This document shows positions 16,196 through 24,443 of a DNA stretch of 64,000 nucleotides, one piece after another. The DNA lies in contig UCIA01000002.1 of NCBI GenBank assembly GCA_900472295.1, forward strand, positions 558,001-622,000, in the 5' to 3' direction. Every line of letters begins with the position of its first letter. Positions within the stretch are counted from its first letter, which is position 1. The DNA comes from Hyphomicrobiales bacterium. GTDB taxonomy: Bacteria; Pseudomonadota; Alphaproteobacteria; Rhizobiales; Rhizobiaceae. A model generated the notes under the pieces. It saw only the letters and a list, made by a program, of their open reading frames with translations. It was not told the origin of the DNA and did no database searches. The position numbers and the translations under genes were made by a program.

Positions 16196-17605
16196 ATGAA
16201 CAAAAATCCCATCCACATCGTCGGCGGCGGCCTCGCCGGCTCCGAAGCCGCATGGCAGGCTGCACAAGCCGGCGTTCCCGTCATTTTGCATGAGATGCGC
16301 CCGGTGCGCGGCACCGATGCGCACAAGACCGATGGTCTGGCCGAGCTCGTCTGCTCCAATTCCTTCCGCTCCGACGATGCCGAGAACAACGCCGTCGGTC
16401 TGCTGCACGCCGAGATGCGGCTAGCCGGTTCGCTGATCATGAGCGCCGGCGACGAAAATCAGGTACCGGCCGGCGGCGCGCTCGCTGTCGACCGCGACGG
16501 TTTCTCCGACGCGGTGACCAAAAAGCTCGAAGCCCACCCGCTGATCACCATCGAGCGTGAGGAGGTGCCGGGCCTGCCGCCGGCGGAATGGGACCAGGCG
16601 ATCATCGCAACGGGACCACTGACCGCGCCTTCGCTTACCCAGTCCATCGCCGAGGCCACCGGCGCCGATGCGCTGGCTTTCTTCGACGCCATCGCCCCGA
16701 TCGTCCATTTCGACACGATCGACATGGACAAGGCCTGGTTTCAATCGCGCTACGACAAGGTCGGGCCCGGCGGCACGGGCAAGGACTACATCAACTGTCC
16801 GATGGACAAGGACCAGTATCTCGCCTTCGTGCAGGCGCTGGTCGACGGCCAGAAGACCGAATTCAAGCAATGGGAAGGCACGCCCTATTTCGACGGCTGC
16901 CTGCCGATCGAGATCATGGCCGAGCGCGGCGTCGAGACGCTGCGCTACGGCCCGATGAAGCCGATGGGGCTGACCAACGAGCACAATCCGACGGTGAAAG
17001 CCTATGCCGTGGTGCAGCTGCGTCAGGACAATGCGCTGGGCACGCTCTACAACATGGTCGGTTTCCAGACGAAGCTGAAGCATGCCGAACAGGTGCGCGT
17101 CTTCCGCACCATCCCGGGCCTGGAAAACGCCGACTTCGCGCGCCTCGGCGGCCTGCACCGCAACACCTACATCAACTCGCCGACCTTGCTCGACGCCTCG
17201 CTGCAGTTGAAGTCGCGGCCCGGCCTGCGCTTTGCCGGCCAGATCACCGGCTGCGAGGGCTATGTCGAGAGCGCGGCCATCGGCCTGCTCGCCGGCCGCT
17301 TCGCCGCCGCCGAGCGGCTCGGCCACGCCCCGTCCCTGCCACCGCTCACCACCGCCTTCGGCGCGCTGCTCAACCACATCACCGGCGGCCACATCGTCTC
17401 CGACGACGAGCCGGGCAAACGCTCCTTCCAGCCGATGAACGTCAATTTCGGCCTGTTCCCACCGGTCGAAGCCGTGAAGATCGAAGGCAAACGCCTGCGC
17501 GGCAAGGACAAGACGGTGGCCAAGCGCCACGCCATCACCTCGCGCGCCCAGGCCGATTGCAGGGAGTGGCTTGGGCTGCCGGCTCGGGCCGAGGCAGCAG
17601 AGTAG
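16196..17605 (+). CDS. trmFO: TrmFO, folate/FAD-dependent tRNA (uracil-54-C5)-methyltransferase
   Basis: The 469-residue flavoprotein makes ribothymidine at position 54 of tRNA using methylenetetrahydrofolate and FADH2. The N-terminal FAD motif is [14 protein letters not shown]. The family signature segments [20 protein letters not shown] and the later [15 protein letters not shown] are present, and the length matches the family. The start at 16196 ([12 protein letters not shown]) removes a spurious 12-residue extension. The gene is monocistronic, with parDE downstream. Confidence 0.96.
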   Translation: MNKNPIHIVGGGLAGSEAAWQAAQAGVPVILHEMRPVRGTDAHKTDGLAELVCSNSFRSDDAENNAVGLLHAEMRLAGSLIMSAGDENQVPAGGALAVDRDGFSDAVTKKLEAHPLITIEREEVPGLPPAEWDQAIIATGPLTAPSLTQSIAEATGADALAFFDAIAPIVHFDTIDMDKAWFQSRYDKVGPGGTGKDYINCPMDKDQYLAFVQALVDGQKTEFKQWEGTPYFDGCLPIEIMAERGVETLRYGPMKPMGLTNEHNPTVKAYAVVQLRQDNALGTLYNMVGFQTKLKHAEQVRVFRTIPGLENADFARLGGLHRNTYINSPTLLDASLQLKSRPGLRFAGQITGCEGYVESAAIGLLAGRFAAAERLGHAPSLPPLTTAFGALLNHITGGHIVSDDEPGKRSFQPMNVNFGLFPPVEAVKIEGKRLRGKDKTVAKRHAITSRAQADCREWLGLPARAEAAE

Positions 17606-17633
17606 TCAACCCTTTCGATGGACCCTGAGCAAT

Positions 17634-17654
17634 GAGTAGGATACTATCCTACTC
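17634..17654. promoter_or_regulatory. parDE operator palindrome
   Basis: GAGTAGGATA and TATCCTACTC form a perfect 10-base inverted repeat around a single C, ending 19 bases before the parD ATG. It is well placed for autorepression by the ParD-ParE complex. Confidence 0.75.
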
Positions 17655-17673
17655 CTATCTGAGGAGCCGCCCC

Positions 17674-17976
17674 ATGGAATCCGCCGAAAAGCTGTCCGTC
17701 ACTGTCACGCCCGCCATGGCGCGTATGATCCGAGAGAAAGTTGAGGACGGCTCGTTCGGCTCAGCAAGCGAGGTCATTCGCGCAGCGCTCCGCGCCTTCC
17801 AACGCGAGGAAGATGAACATGCTGAGCGCATGGCTTCGATCCGGGCGCGGGTGAAGGCCTCGATCGAGGACCCGAGACCTGCTGTTCCGCTCGAAGAGGC
17901 AATCGACAGGGTAAAAGGCCGGATTTCGCAACTCGCACGAGACAGTGATGATACAGCGTCTCGGCGTCGTTCTTAG
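17674..17976 (+). CDS. parD: ParD-family antitoxin
   Basis: The 100-residue protein has an N-terminal ribbon-helix-helix (KLSVTVTPAMARMIREKVEDG, then SASEVIRAALR) and a charged C-terminal tail that would bind the toxin, the form of ParD antitoxins. The ATG at 17674 follows GAGGAG. A longer frame beginning at 17632 would run through the operator palindrome and is unlikely. The gene overlaps parE by 29 bases, giving coupled translation. Confidence 0.92.
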   Translation: MESAEKLSVTVTPAMARMIREKVEDGSFGSASEVIRAALRAFQREEDEHAERMASIRARVKASIEDPRPAVPLEEAIDRVKGRISQLARDSDDTASRRRS

Positions 17977-18274
17977 CGAAAACGCGATTTCGGACCTCGA
18001 AGCGCTTGGCGCCTACATCCTCGAGAGCAGTGGTAGCGAAAATATAGCCAACGGCTTTGTCGATCGGATCAAGGAGCGTTGCCAGAACATCGGCAATGCC
18101 CCTCGCGGCGGACGCTCACGCGGTGACATCATGCCGGGACTACGGATAGTCCCGTTCGAACATTCCGCCGTCATCGGCTATGTCGTGGACGATGATCTCG
18201 TTTACATCGTCAACATCTTCTATGGCGGCCGTGACTACGAAGCGCTGATGCGAGATAGCGGCAAGCCATCCTGA
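17948..18274 (+). CDS. parE: ParE/RelE-family toxin
   Basis: The 108-residue protein matches the ParE toxin family: an N-terminal helical hairpin (LSENAISDLEALGAYILESSG), the central APRGGRSRGD and PGLRIVPFEHSAVIGY strands, and the C-terminal VNIFYGGRDYEALM. ParE toxins inhibit DNA gyrase and are neutralised by ParD. The ATG at 17948 is used instead of a GTG directly before it. No frameshift is visible, so the module appears intact. Confidence 0.92.
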   Translation: MIQRLGVVLSENAISDLEALGAYILESSGSENIANGFVDRIKERCQNIGNAPRGGRSRGDIMPGLRIVPFEHSAVIGYVVDDDLVYIVNIFYGGRDYEALMRDSGKPS

Positions 18275-18279
18275 TATAG

Positions 18280-19230
18280 CTACTCCGCCGGTTCGGCACT
18301 CGCCATCGGCAACCCCGGCTTCCCCGCCTCATCAGGGTTCCTCCTGACATAAGCAGCCTTCAAACTCTCCGAAGTCTCGCGCGAGCCGTCATGGCTCCAG
18401 CCCGGCGGCTTGATCAGATAGTTGATGCGATCTCGCATCGTCAGCCCCGGCGCGAACGCATCCCTGAACATGCCGATCCATTCGTGGAACGCCACTTTCA
18501 GCGGATTGAAGGTGCCAAGATTTTTCACGATGCCGTAGCGCGGCCGGTCTTCTTCCAGCTCCGGGACGAAAGTGCCGAACATGCGGTCCCAGATGATCAG
18601 CGTGCCGGCATAGTTGGCGTCGAGATAGCGCGGGTTGGTGGCGTGGTGGACGCGGTGGTGCGAGGGCGTGTTGAAGATGAATTCGAACCAGCCCCACATC
18701 TTCCCGATCGCCTCGGTATGAATCCAGAACTGCCAGACCAGATTGAAGCCGAAGGTGAAGGCGATGACCGCCGGGTGGAAGCCGAGCAGCACCAAAGGCG
18801 CCTGCAGCACGAACATGAAGGTGAACAGACCGGTCCAGCTTTGTCTGAGCGCCGTCGACAGATTGTAGTGCTGGCTGGAATGATGGTTGACGTGCTCGGC
18901 CCACACCCAGCGCACCCGGTGCGCGATGCGGTGATAGACATAGTAGCGCAGATCGTCGAGCAGGAAGGCGACAAGAAACACCCAGATCGACAGGCCGAGA
19001 TTGAAGAAACGGAACTGCCACAGCCACAGCAGCGCCCAGTAGGAAACGACGCCGAGCAAGAGGCCGGCAACGACATTGCCGGTGCCCATCATCAGGCTGG
19101 TCAGCGTGTCGCGCGTCTCGAACGAGCCCTTGGCGCGGCCGGTGCGCACCAGCCACAATTCGATGAGGATCGCGGCGACGAAGAACGGGATGGCAAGCTG
19201 GGTCACCTGCGGGAAATTATAGTCATCCAT
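18280..19230 (-). CDS. Sterol desaturase / fatty acid hydroxylase family protein
   Basis: This 316-residue membrane protein carries the three histidine boxes of the di-iron hydroxylase superfamily: HRIAH (100-104), HVNHH (113-117) and HHRVHH near residue 195, between several membrane spans. Such enzymes hydroxylate or desaturate lipids or sterol-like molecules. The ATG overlaps the stop of the upstream hypothetical gene by one base (TGATG), so both are one operon. The substrate is unknown; hopanoid, carotenoid or acyl-lipid modification are possible. Confidence 0.88.
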   Translation of the reverse strand: MDDYNFPQVTQLAIPFFVAAILIELWLVRTGRAKGSFETRDTLTSLMMGTGNVVAGLLLGVVSYWALLWLWQFRFFNLGLSIWVFLVAFLLDDLRYYVYHRIAHRVRWVWAEHVNHHSSQHYNLSTALRQSWTGLFTFMFVLQAPLVLLGFHPAVIAFTFGFNLVWQFWIHTEAIGKMWGWFEFIFNTPSHHRVHHATNPRYLDANYAGTLIIWDRMFGTFVPELEEDRPRYGIVKNLGTFNPLKVAFHEWIGMFRDAFAPGLTMRDRINYLIKPPGWSHDGSRETSESLKAAYVRRNPDEAGKPGLPMASAEPAE

Positions 19231-19664
19231 CACGCGGCCTCCCTGGCCAAGCTCGGGTTATTCAGGCCGAGCGCTGCCGCTACGGCCACCGCATCAGCTT
19301 TGTCAGCAAAGGAGAAGCGTCCACCCTTCCAGGTGAAGTCGGCCAGCTTGAGCGAGATCGCGCCGGCTTGGTCGACGTCCAGGGTGCGTATGTCGTGCGG
19401 CGTGACGATGCGGGTCAAGAAGCAGTCGCCAACGCTATGAACGATGCCAACGCGCGCCTGCCCGAGATCGAGAAACGCCGTCCGGCCATCCGCCGTCACG
19501 CGCACCGAGGTCACCTTCTCGTCGGGAAAATCATCGGCAAAGCGGCTTAGCGCCTGATCGGCACCGGCGAGCGTTGCAATCTTGCTGCCGCCGGTGAAAT
19601 GCACGGCCAGAACCGACAGCGCAATGCCGACAACGACGAGGACTACCAGAACGGGCAGGCTCAT
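19230..19664 (-). CDS. Hypothetical membrane-anchored protein
   Basis: The 144-residue product has one N-terminal transmembrane segment (MSLPVLVVLVVVGIALSVLA) and a soluble domain of about 115 residues with the segment DGRTAFLDLGQARVGIVHSVG. I do not recognise the family. The start at 19664 follows GGAGGAGAG; the longer frame lacks such a site. It is translationally coupled to the sterol desaturase gene and probably shares its pathway. Confidence 0.75.
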   Translation of the reverse strand: MSLPVLVVLVVVGIALSVLAVHFTGGSKIATLAGADQALSRFADDFPDEKVTSVRVTADGRTAFLDLGQARVGIVHSVGDCFLTRIVTPHDIRTLDVDQAGAISLKLADFTWKGGRFSFADKADAVAVAAALGLNNPSLAREAA

Positions 19665-19727
19665 GACTCTCCTCCGGATCGGCCGCGTCTTCGGCGACAA
19701 TTTCGATCCGACGGAGTCCTAGCACGG

Positions 19728-19743
19728 TTGACGTTTACGTCAA
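19728..19743. promoter_or_regulatory. Palindrome TTGACGT-TT-ACGTCAA upstream of the desaturase operon
   Basis: This 7-2-7 perfect inverted repeat lies 64 bases before the operon start and touches the stop codon of the NDUFAF6-like gene. Its form resembles MerR/LiuR-type operators of lipid and branched-chain amino acid catabolism in proteobacteria. The match is from memory of motif shape only. Confidence 0.45.
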
Positions 19744-20585
19744 CTGGTTGGCCAGCCGCGCGTCGCGCGCCTGAACAGCAGCCAATGCCGGCGCAACGCC
19801 GAAAGCCTCGCTGTGCCGGCAAGCGGTGAGCGGCCGCCGTTTGCCATCTTGGCGAGATAGGCGCGGGTCAGAGCGAGCGGCAGGAATGCCGGACGCAGCG
19901 CCTGCGGCAGTGCCGGCGCCCCTTGCTCGAAAGCGCTGAGATGCTCCTGCGCCAGCGCGATCATCGCAGCCACCGCCCGCTCGGCGCCGGGTCCGCCATC
20001 GCCGCTGAGAAACTCCTCCGGCGACGATCCCGCTGCCGAGAGGATATCGGCCGGCACGAAGCATTGCCCACGCCGGCGATGCAGCGGCAACAGCAGCAAA
20101 AGGCCGGTCATTGCCTGGGCGCAGCCCGCCCTGCCCGCGAGTTCGGCAAAGCGCGGCGCTTCGACGGGGTCGAGCACCATCGCAGCCAGTTGGATCAGGG
20201 CTGCCGCCGTCTCGCCGCAATAGCCTTCGAGATCGGTGCGTGACGGCATCGGATCGTCATAGAGGTCGAAGATGCGGGCCTCGAGCATATTGTCGAAGGC
20301 CGGCTTCGGCAGGCCGTGGGCGGTAATCGTCGCCGTCAGCGCGTCGGCCAGCGGATTGCCTGTGGCTGCCGCCTCGGCCGCGATGACATCGCGCCACCAT
20401 TGCAGCCGCACCTCGCCCGGCAATGCCTCGCGGATGCGGTCGCGAACAGAGGCGATCTCGGTATTGAACGCATAGAGCGAAAACAGCGCCTCGCGCTTGG
20501 CGGCGGGTGCGTAGAGCGCGCTGACATAACGGTCGTGGTCGCCGGCGCGCACCGCCTCCATGACGATGTCAGTGGTATCGCTCAC
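19740..20585 (-). CDS. Squalene/phytoene synthase-family protein, NDUFAF6-like
   Basis: The 281-residue protein has the all-helical squalene/phytoene synthase fold, but the first aspartate-rich motif reads YAFNTEIASVRD and the second region YCGETAAALIQL, so the catalytic aspartates are absent. The segments AFNTEIA and CFVPADILSAAG closely resemble mitochondrial NDUFAF6, a complex I assembly factor. A role in assembly rather than prenyl synthesis is inferred. The start is GTG 20585, two bases after the stop of the upstream NDUFAF3-like gene; ATG 20561 is the alternative. Confidence 0.8.
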   Translation of the reverse strand: MSDTTDIVMEAVRAGDHDRYVSALYAPAAKREALFSLYAFNTEIASVRDRIREALPGEVRLQWWRDVIAAEAAATGNPLADALTATITAHGLPKPAFDNMLEARIFDLYDDPMPSRTDLEGYCGETAAALIQLAAMVLDPVEAPRFAELAGRAGCAQAMTGLLLLLPLHRRRGQCFVPADILSAAGSSPEEFLSGDGGPGAERAVAAMIALAQEHLSAFEQGAPALPQALRPAFLPLALTRAYLAKMANGGRSPLAGTARLSALRRHWLLFRRATRGWPTS

Positions 20586-20586
20586 G

Positions 20587-20976
20587 TCAGTCGACGGCAA
20601 TAAGCGCTGCCGCCACGGCGCGTTCTTCGGCGAGCAGCACATTGTAGGTCCGCACCGCCGCGCCCGTCGACATCGGGTCGGAGGCAATGCCGGCCGCCTT
20701 CAGCGCCGCACGCAGCGCCGCCGGCAATGGTCTCAGATCCTTGCCGGTGCCGACCAGCAGGATCTCTACCTTGCCGGCCTCGGCCAGCAAGAGATCGAAA
20801 TCCGCCGCCGTCAGCGCCAGCGGATCGGCCGGCTCCCAGCCATGGATGCCGGAGGGCAGGCACAGCAGCGAGCCGCGATGCGACATGTCGGCAAAGCGGA
20901 AGCCGCCATTGCCATAGGCCTCGATCGGCGCGCGGCCGGGAAAATGCGCCTCGCGGATGACGATGCCTTTTGCCAC
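20587..20976 (-). CDS. Mth938/DUF498-domain protein, NDUFAF3-like
   Basis: The 129-residue protein is a Mth938-like domain (DUF498): IEAYGNGGFRFADMSHRGS near the N-terminus, then VEILLVGTGKDLRPL and the end segment STGAAVRTYNVLLAEER. Eukaryotic relatives include NDUFAF3, a complex I assembly factor, and AAMDC. It lies 11 bases after secDF and just before the NDUFAF6-like gene. The neighbourhood suggests work in membrane protein assembly. Function in bacteria is not settled. Confidence 0.88.
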   Translation of the reverse strand: MAKGIVIREAHFPGRAPIEAYGNGGFRFADMSHRGSLLCLPSGIHGWEPADPLALTAADFDLLLAEAGKVEILLVGTGKDLRPLPAALRAALKAAGIASDPMSTGAAVRTYNVLLAEERAVAAALIAVD

Positions 20977-20987
20977 CGGGGTGGCCG

Positions 20988-23537
20988 TCAGGTCGCCACG
21001 GCCTTGCCGCCGCCCACCGGCTTCTCGTCGTCGGCGGTCGCCTGCGGCCTGAGCCTGAACAGGATCAGCAGGGGTGCGGCGATAAAGATCGACGAATAGG
21101 TGCCGAAGACGACGCCGAACAGCATCGCCAGCGTGAACGAGCGGATCACCTCGCCACCGAACAGCACCAGCGCCAGCAGCGCCAGGATGGTCGTCACCGC
21201 GGTCAGCGTCGTTCGCGACAGCGTCTCGTTGATGGCGTTGTTCAGCAACTCCGGCAGCGGCATCTTCTTGTATTTTCGCAGATCCTCACGGACGCGGTCG
21301 TAGACAACGATCGTGTCGTTGAGCGAATAGCCGATGATGGTCAGGATCGCCGCCAGCGACGATTGGTTGAACTCAAGGCCGGTAATGACGAAGAAGCCAA
21401 GTGTCATGACGATGTCGTGCACGGTGGCAACGATAGCGCCGACCGCGAACTGCCATTCGAAGCGGAACCAGACATAGGCCAGGATGCCGATCAGCGCGAC
21501 AAGCATGGCGATGGTGCCTTGCTTGGCCAGTTCGCCCGAAACCGTCGGTCCCACCACTTCGACGCGGCGGAAATCATAATTGTCCTGCAGTTCGCCGCGC
21601 ACCTTGTCGATGACGGTCTGCTCGGCGTTCTCGCCGGCATCCTGGGTGCCGACACGGATCAGCACGTCATTGGGTGCGCCGAATTGCTGGACCTGCACCT
21701 CACCGATGTTGAGTTCCGACAGCCTGCTTCTGATGTCGGCGAGATCGGCATCGCCTTGCTTGGACTGGACTTCGATGATCGAGCCACCCTTGAAATCGAT
21801 GCCGTAATTGATGTCGACGGTCATGAACAGCACCACCGACAGCACCGACAGCAGGCTCGACAGCGTGAACGTCCAGCGGCGGATGCCCATGAACGGAATT
21901 CTCGTGCCGGGCGGAACGAACGTCACCGGCGCGCGCGGCATTTCCTTCGGACGGGCGCGGCGCAGCCAGATCGACACCAGCAGCCGGGTGAAGGTGAAGG
22001 CGGTGAAGACGGTGGTCAGAATGCCGATGGCGAAGGTGATGGCAAAGCCCTTCACCGGCCCGGTACCGATCCAGAACAGCACCACCGTGGCGATCAGCGC
22101 CGTGACATTCGAATCGACGATGGTCGCCAGCGCCTTGGTGAAACCGGTGTCGATCGCCTGGATCACCGAGCGCCCGGCTCGTCGCTCCTCGCGAATGCGC
22201 TCATAGATCAGCACGTTGGAATCGACCGCCATGCCGATCGTCAGCACGATACCGGCGATGCCGGGCAAGGTCAGCGTCGCGCCGAGCAGCGACAACAGCG
22301 CAATGATCATCCCGACATGGACGGCCAGCGCGATGTTGGCGAGGAAGCCGAGGAAGCCGTAAGCCACGAACATGAACGCGACGACAAGGATGGAGCCGAT
22401 GATGCCCGCGACCTTGCCGGCATGGATCGAATCCTGGCCGAGGCCCGGACCCACCGTTCGCTCTTCGATCACGGTCAGTTTTGCCGGCAGCGCGCCGGCG
22501 CGCAGCAGCACGGCGAGGTCGTTGGCGCTTTCGGCGGTGAAGTTGCCGGAAATCTGGCCGCTGCCGCCAAGGATCGGCTCGCGGATGACCGGCGCCGAAA
22601 TCACCTGGCTGTCGAGGATGATGGCGAATGGCTTGCCGACATTCTGCTGCGTCGCCTGGCCGAAACGGGTCGCGCCGCGCGAATTGAAGGTGAACGAAAC
22701 CACCGGCTCGTTGTTTCGGGAATCATAGGTTGCCGTCGCCTTGGCGAGATCTTCGCCGGAAACGATGACGCGGTTTTCAACCAGATAGGGCACCGGCGGA
22801 TCGTCCTGCGAATACAGCACCGAGGAGCCTGCCGGCGGGCGGCCATTGAGGGCGTCCTGCACCGACATCGAGGTGTCGACCATCTGGAAGGTCATCTTGG
22901 CGGTCTGGCCGATGATCTCCTTCAGCCTTTGCGGGTCCTGCAGTCCCGGCACCTGGACGAGCACGCGGTCGTCGCCCTGCCGCTGCACGATTGGCTCGGT
23001 CGTGCCGAGTTCGTTGACGCGACGCTCGACGACTTCGATCGACTGCGCCAGTGCTGACGAGGTGCGGTATTTGATGCCGGCATCGGTGACGGTGAATTTC
23101 AGCAGGCCGGCTTCGGAATCATCCAGCGACATTTCCTGGATGGTACCGCCGGTGAACAGGCCGGCGGCGACCGGATCGGTCAGCGGCTTCAGCGCCGTCT
23201 TGGCGGCATCGATCTGGGTTGGGTCGGTTATGCGCACCTGCACGGTCCTGCCGGTGCCGCCGAGGCCGGTGTAGCCCACCTTGGCGTCGCGCAGCAGCGT
23301 GCGGATCTCATCGCGCGTCGTTTCCAGCTGCGCCTTGACCAGATCGTTCTGGTCCATCTGCAGCAGGATGTGCGAGCCGCCCTGCAGGTCGAGACCGAGC
23401 GTCATCTGCCGCTTCGGCACCCAGCTCGGCAATTGCGCCAATGTGCTGGCCGAGAACAGGTTGGGCGCGGCGAGGAGCACTGTGGCGGCGACGGCCAGCC
23501 AGATCAGGATCATCTTCAGGCGCGAAAAATACAGCAT
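20988..23537 (-). CDS. secDF: Protein translocase SecD-SecF fusion
   Basis: The 849-residue fusion joins SecD (about residues 1-520) and SecF (about 545-849). SecD shows the MTLGLDLQGGSHILLQMD motif after the first membrane segment, the large periplasmic P1 domain and a five-helix bundle with AVDSNVLIYERIREE. SecF repeats the pattern with YGIDFKGGSIIEV and SLNDTIVVYDRVREDL. SecDF uses the proton gradient to pull proteins through SecYEG. yajC lies upstream in the same orientation, separated by 287 bases holding a decayed yajC fragment. Confidence 0.97.
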   Translation of the reverse strand: MLYFSRLKMILIWLAVAATVLLAAPNLFSASTLAQLPSWVPKRQMTLGLDLQGGSHILLQMDQNDLVKAQLETTRDEIRTLLRDAKVGYTGLGGTGRTVQVRITDPTQIDAAKTALKPLTDPVAAGLFTGGTIQEMSLDDSEAGLLKFTVTDAGIKYRTSSALAQSIEVVERRVNELGTTEPIVQRQGDDRVLVQVPGLQDPQRLKEIIGQTAKMTFQMVDTSMSVQDALNGRPPAGSSVLYSQDDPPVPYLVENRVIVSGEDLAKATATYDSRNNEPVVSFTFNSRGATRFGQATQQNVGKPFAIILDSQVISAPVIREPILGGSGQISGNFTAESANDLAVLLRAGALPAKLTVIEERTVGPGLGQDSIHAGKVAGIIGSILVVAFMFVAYGFLGFLANIALAVHVGMIIALLSLLGATLTLPGIAGIVLTIGMAVDSNVLIYERIREERRAGRSVIQAIDTGFTKALATIVDSNVTALIATVVLFWIGTGPVKGFAITFAIGILTTVFTAFTFTRLLVSIWLRRARPKEMPRAPVTFVPPGTRIPFMGIRRWTFTLSSLLSVLSVVLFMTVDINYGIDFKGGSIIEVQSKQGDADLADIRSRLSELNIGEVQVQQFGAPNDVLIRVGTQDAGENAEQTVIDKVRGELQDNYDFRRVEVVGPTVSGELAKQGTIAMLVALIGILAYVWFRFEWQFAVGAIVATVHDIVMTLGFFVITGLEFNQSSLAAILTIIGYSLNDTIVVYDRVREDLRKYKKMPLPELLNNAINETLSRTTLTAVTTILALLALVLFGGEVIRSFTLAMLFGVVFGTYSSIFIAAPLLILFRLRPQATADDEKPVGGGKAVAT

Positions 23538-23588
23538 ATGGCGTCGTCCGTCAGGGCATACTGGCGGATCGTTCCGCCGACAATTCGG

Positions 23589-23690
23589 TTATTTCTTGGC
23601 GTTCTGGTCCGCCACCGGCTCGCCCTTACCCTGCACATCGTCGATTGTCGAGCGCGCTAACGCCAGATTGCCGCTATCGCCGGGGGTGGG
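23589..23690 (-). pseudogene. Decayed duplicate of the yajC 3' end
   Basis: On the minus strand this stretch encodes RSTIDDVQGKGEPVADQNAKK followed by TAA, against RSTIADVRVKGEPVANQNAKK and TAA at the end of yajC. Nucleotide similarity extends past the stop codon into the flanking GGCGGATC region near 23562-23580 but fades after about 23690. No start or upstream coding sequence remains. It appears to be a local tandem duplication of the gene end lying between yajC and secDF. Confidence 0.75.
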
Positions 23691-23824
23691 TTCCGGCGTC
23701 AATCGGTTGATTTACGGCCTTATTATAACTCGAAACACCGTAAAGGCGTGATGCAAAATCGACATCCGCCCTTTGCCCGTTGGCCGGCGGATCACGCCGG
23801 CCGAAAACCAGTATCTGCGGGCGC

Positions 23825-24172
23825 TTACTTCTTGGCGTTCTGGTTGGCCACCGGCTCGCCTTTGACCCGCACATCGGCGATCGTCGAACGCAGCGCCGTC
23901 ACCTTGGTGCCGCCGCCGAGGTCGATCTCGAGCTCATGGTCGTCGATCACCTTGGTCACCTTGCCGACAAAGCCGCCGCCGGTGATGACCGTGTCGCCAC
24001 GGCGCACCGCCGACAGCATCTCCTGGCGCTTCTTCAGCTGCGCGCGCTGCGGCCGGATGATGAGAAAATACATGATCACGAAGATCAGAATGAACGGGAG
24101 TATCATGCCGATATCCCCGAACGGACCAAGCGGAGTTCCGGTGGCTTGGGCGTATGCCGGTGTGACGAACAT
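23825..24172 (-). CDS. yajC: Preprotein translocase subunit YajC
   Basis: The 115-residue protein has one transmembrane helix (about 22-41, ILPFILIFVIMYFLIIRPQR), the typical QLKKRQEML segment and a C-terminal domain with GDTVITGGGFVGKV. YajC associates with SecDF. The start at 24172 (MFVTPAYAQATG) follows AGGAG; a longer frame to 24250 is not supported. The PAYAQA segment resembles the N-terminus seen in other alphaproteobacterial YajC proteins. Confidence 0.95.
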   Translation of the reverse strand: MFVTPAYAQATGTPLGPFGDIGMILPFILIFVIMYFLIIRPQRAQLKKRQEMLSAVRRGDTVITGGGFVGKVTKVIDDHELEIDLGGGTKVTALRSTIADVRVKGEPVANQNAKK

Positions 24173-24303
24173 CAAGAACTCCTGGTTACGAAGAAGGCCA
24201 TAGGGCGGCCTCGCCAAATTTGGCCGGAATATAGTGGGTAAAGTTGCCAATGCAACTGCGCGGCCCGGGTTTCGGCTGCTTTTCCAGCCTGTTGACCCGT
24301 GTT

Positions 24304-24372
24304 AGAGCATGCTCCCGGAAAACGCGGGCGGCTTTTGCAAAAGATCATGCCCAAACAAAAGCTTGGGAGCGG
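24304..24372. repeat. Palindromic intergenic repeat of rhizobial type
   Basis: The stretch contains GCATG at 24307 and CATGC at 24345 as outer arms, CCCG/CGGG inside, and the strings AAAAGATCATGC and CAAACAAAAGCTT. This pattern resembles dispersed intergenic repeats common in Rhizobiales. It lies between the divergent yajC and DUF815 genes. Family membership is from memory. Confidence 0.4.
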
Positions 24373-24443
24373 TTCTCAAGCCGCCACGCCCAGGACGATT
24401 TCGCCCCCTGTGCACGTTCGTGCAGAAAACATAAAGACGAGAC

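Noticed and set aside
20970..23057. 695-codon plus-strand frame opposite secDF
   Set aside because: It is antisense to the well-supported secDF gene, has His/Arg/Asp-rich composition typical of high-GC shadow frames, and no ribosome site.
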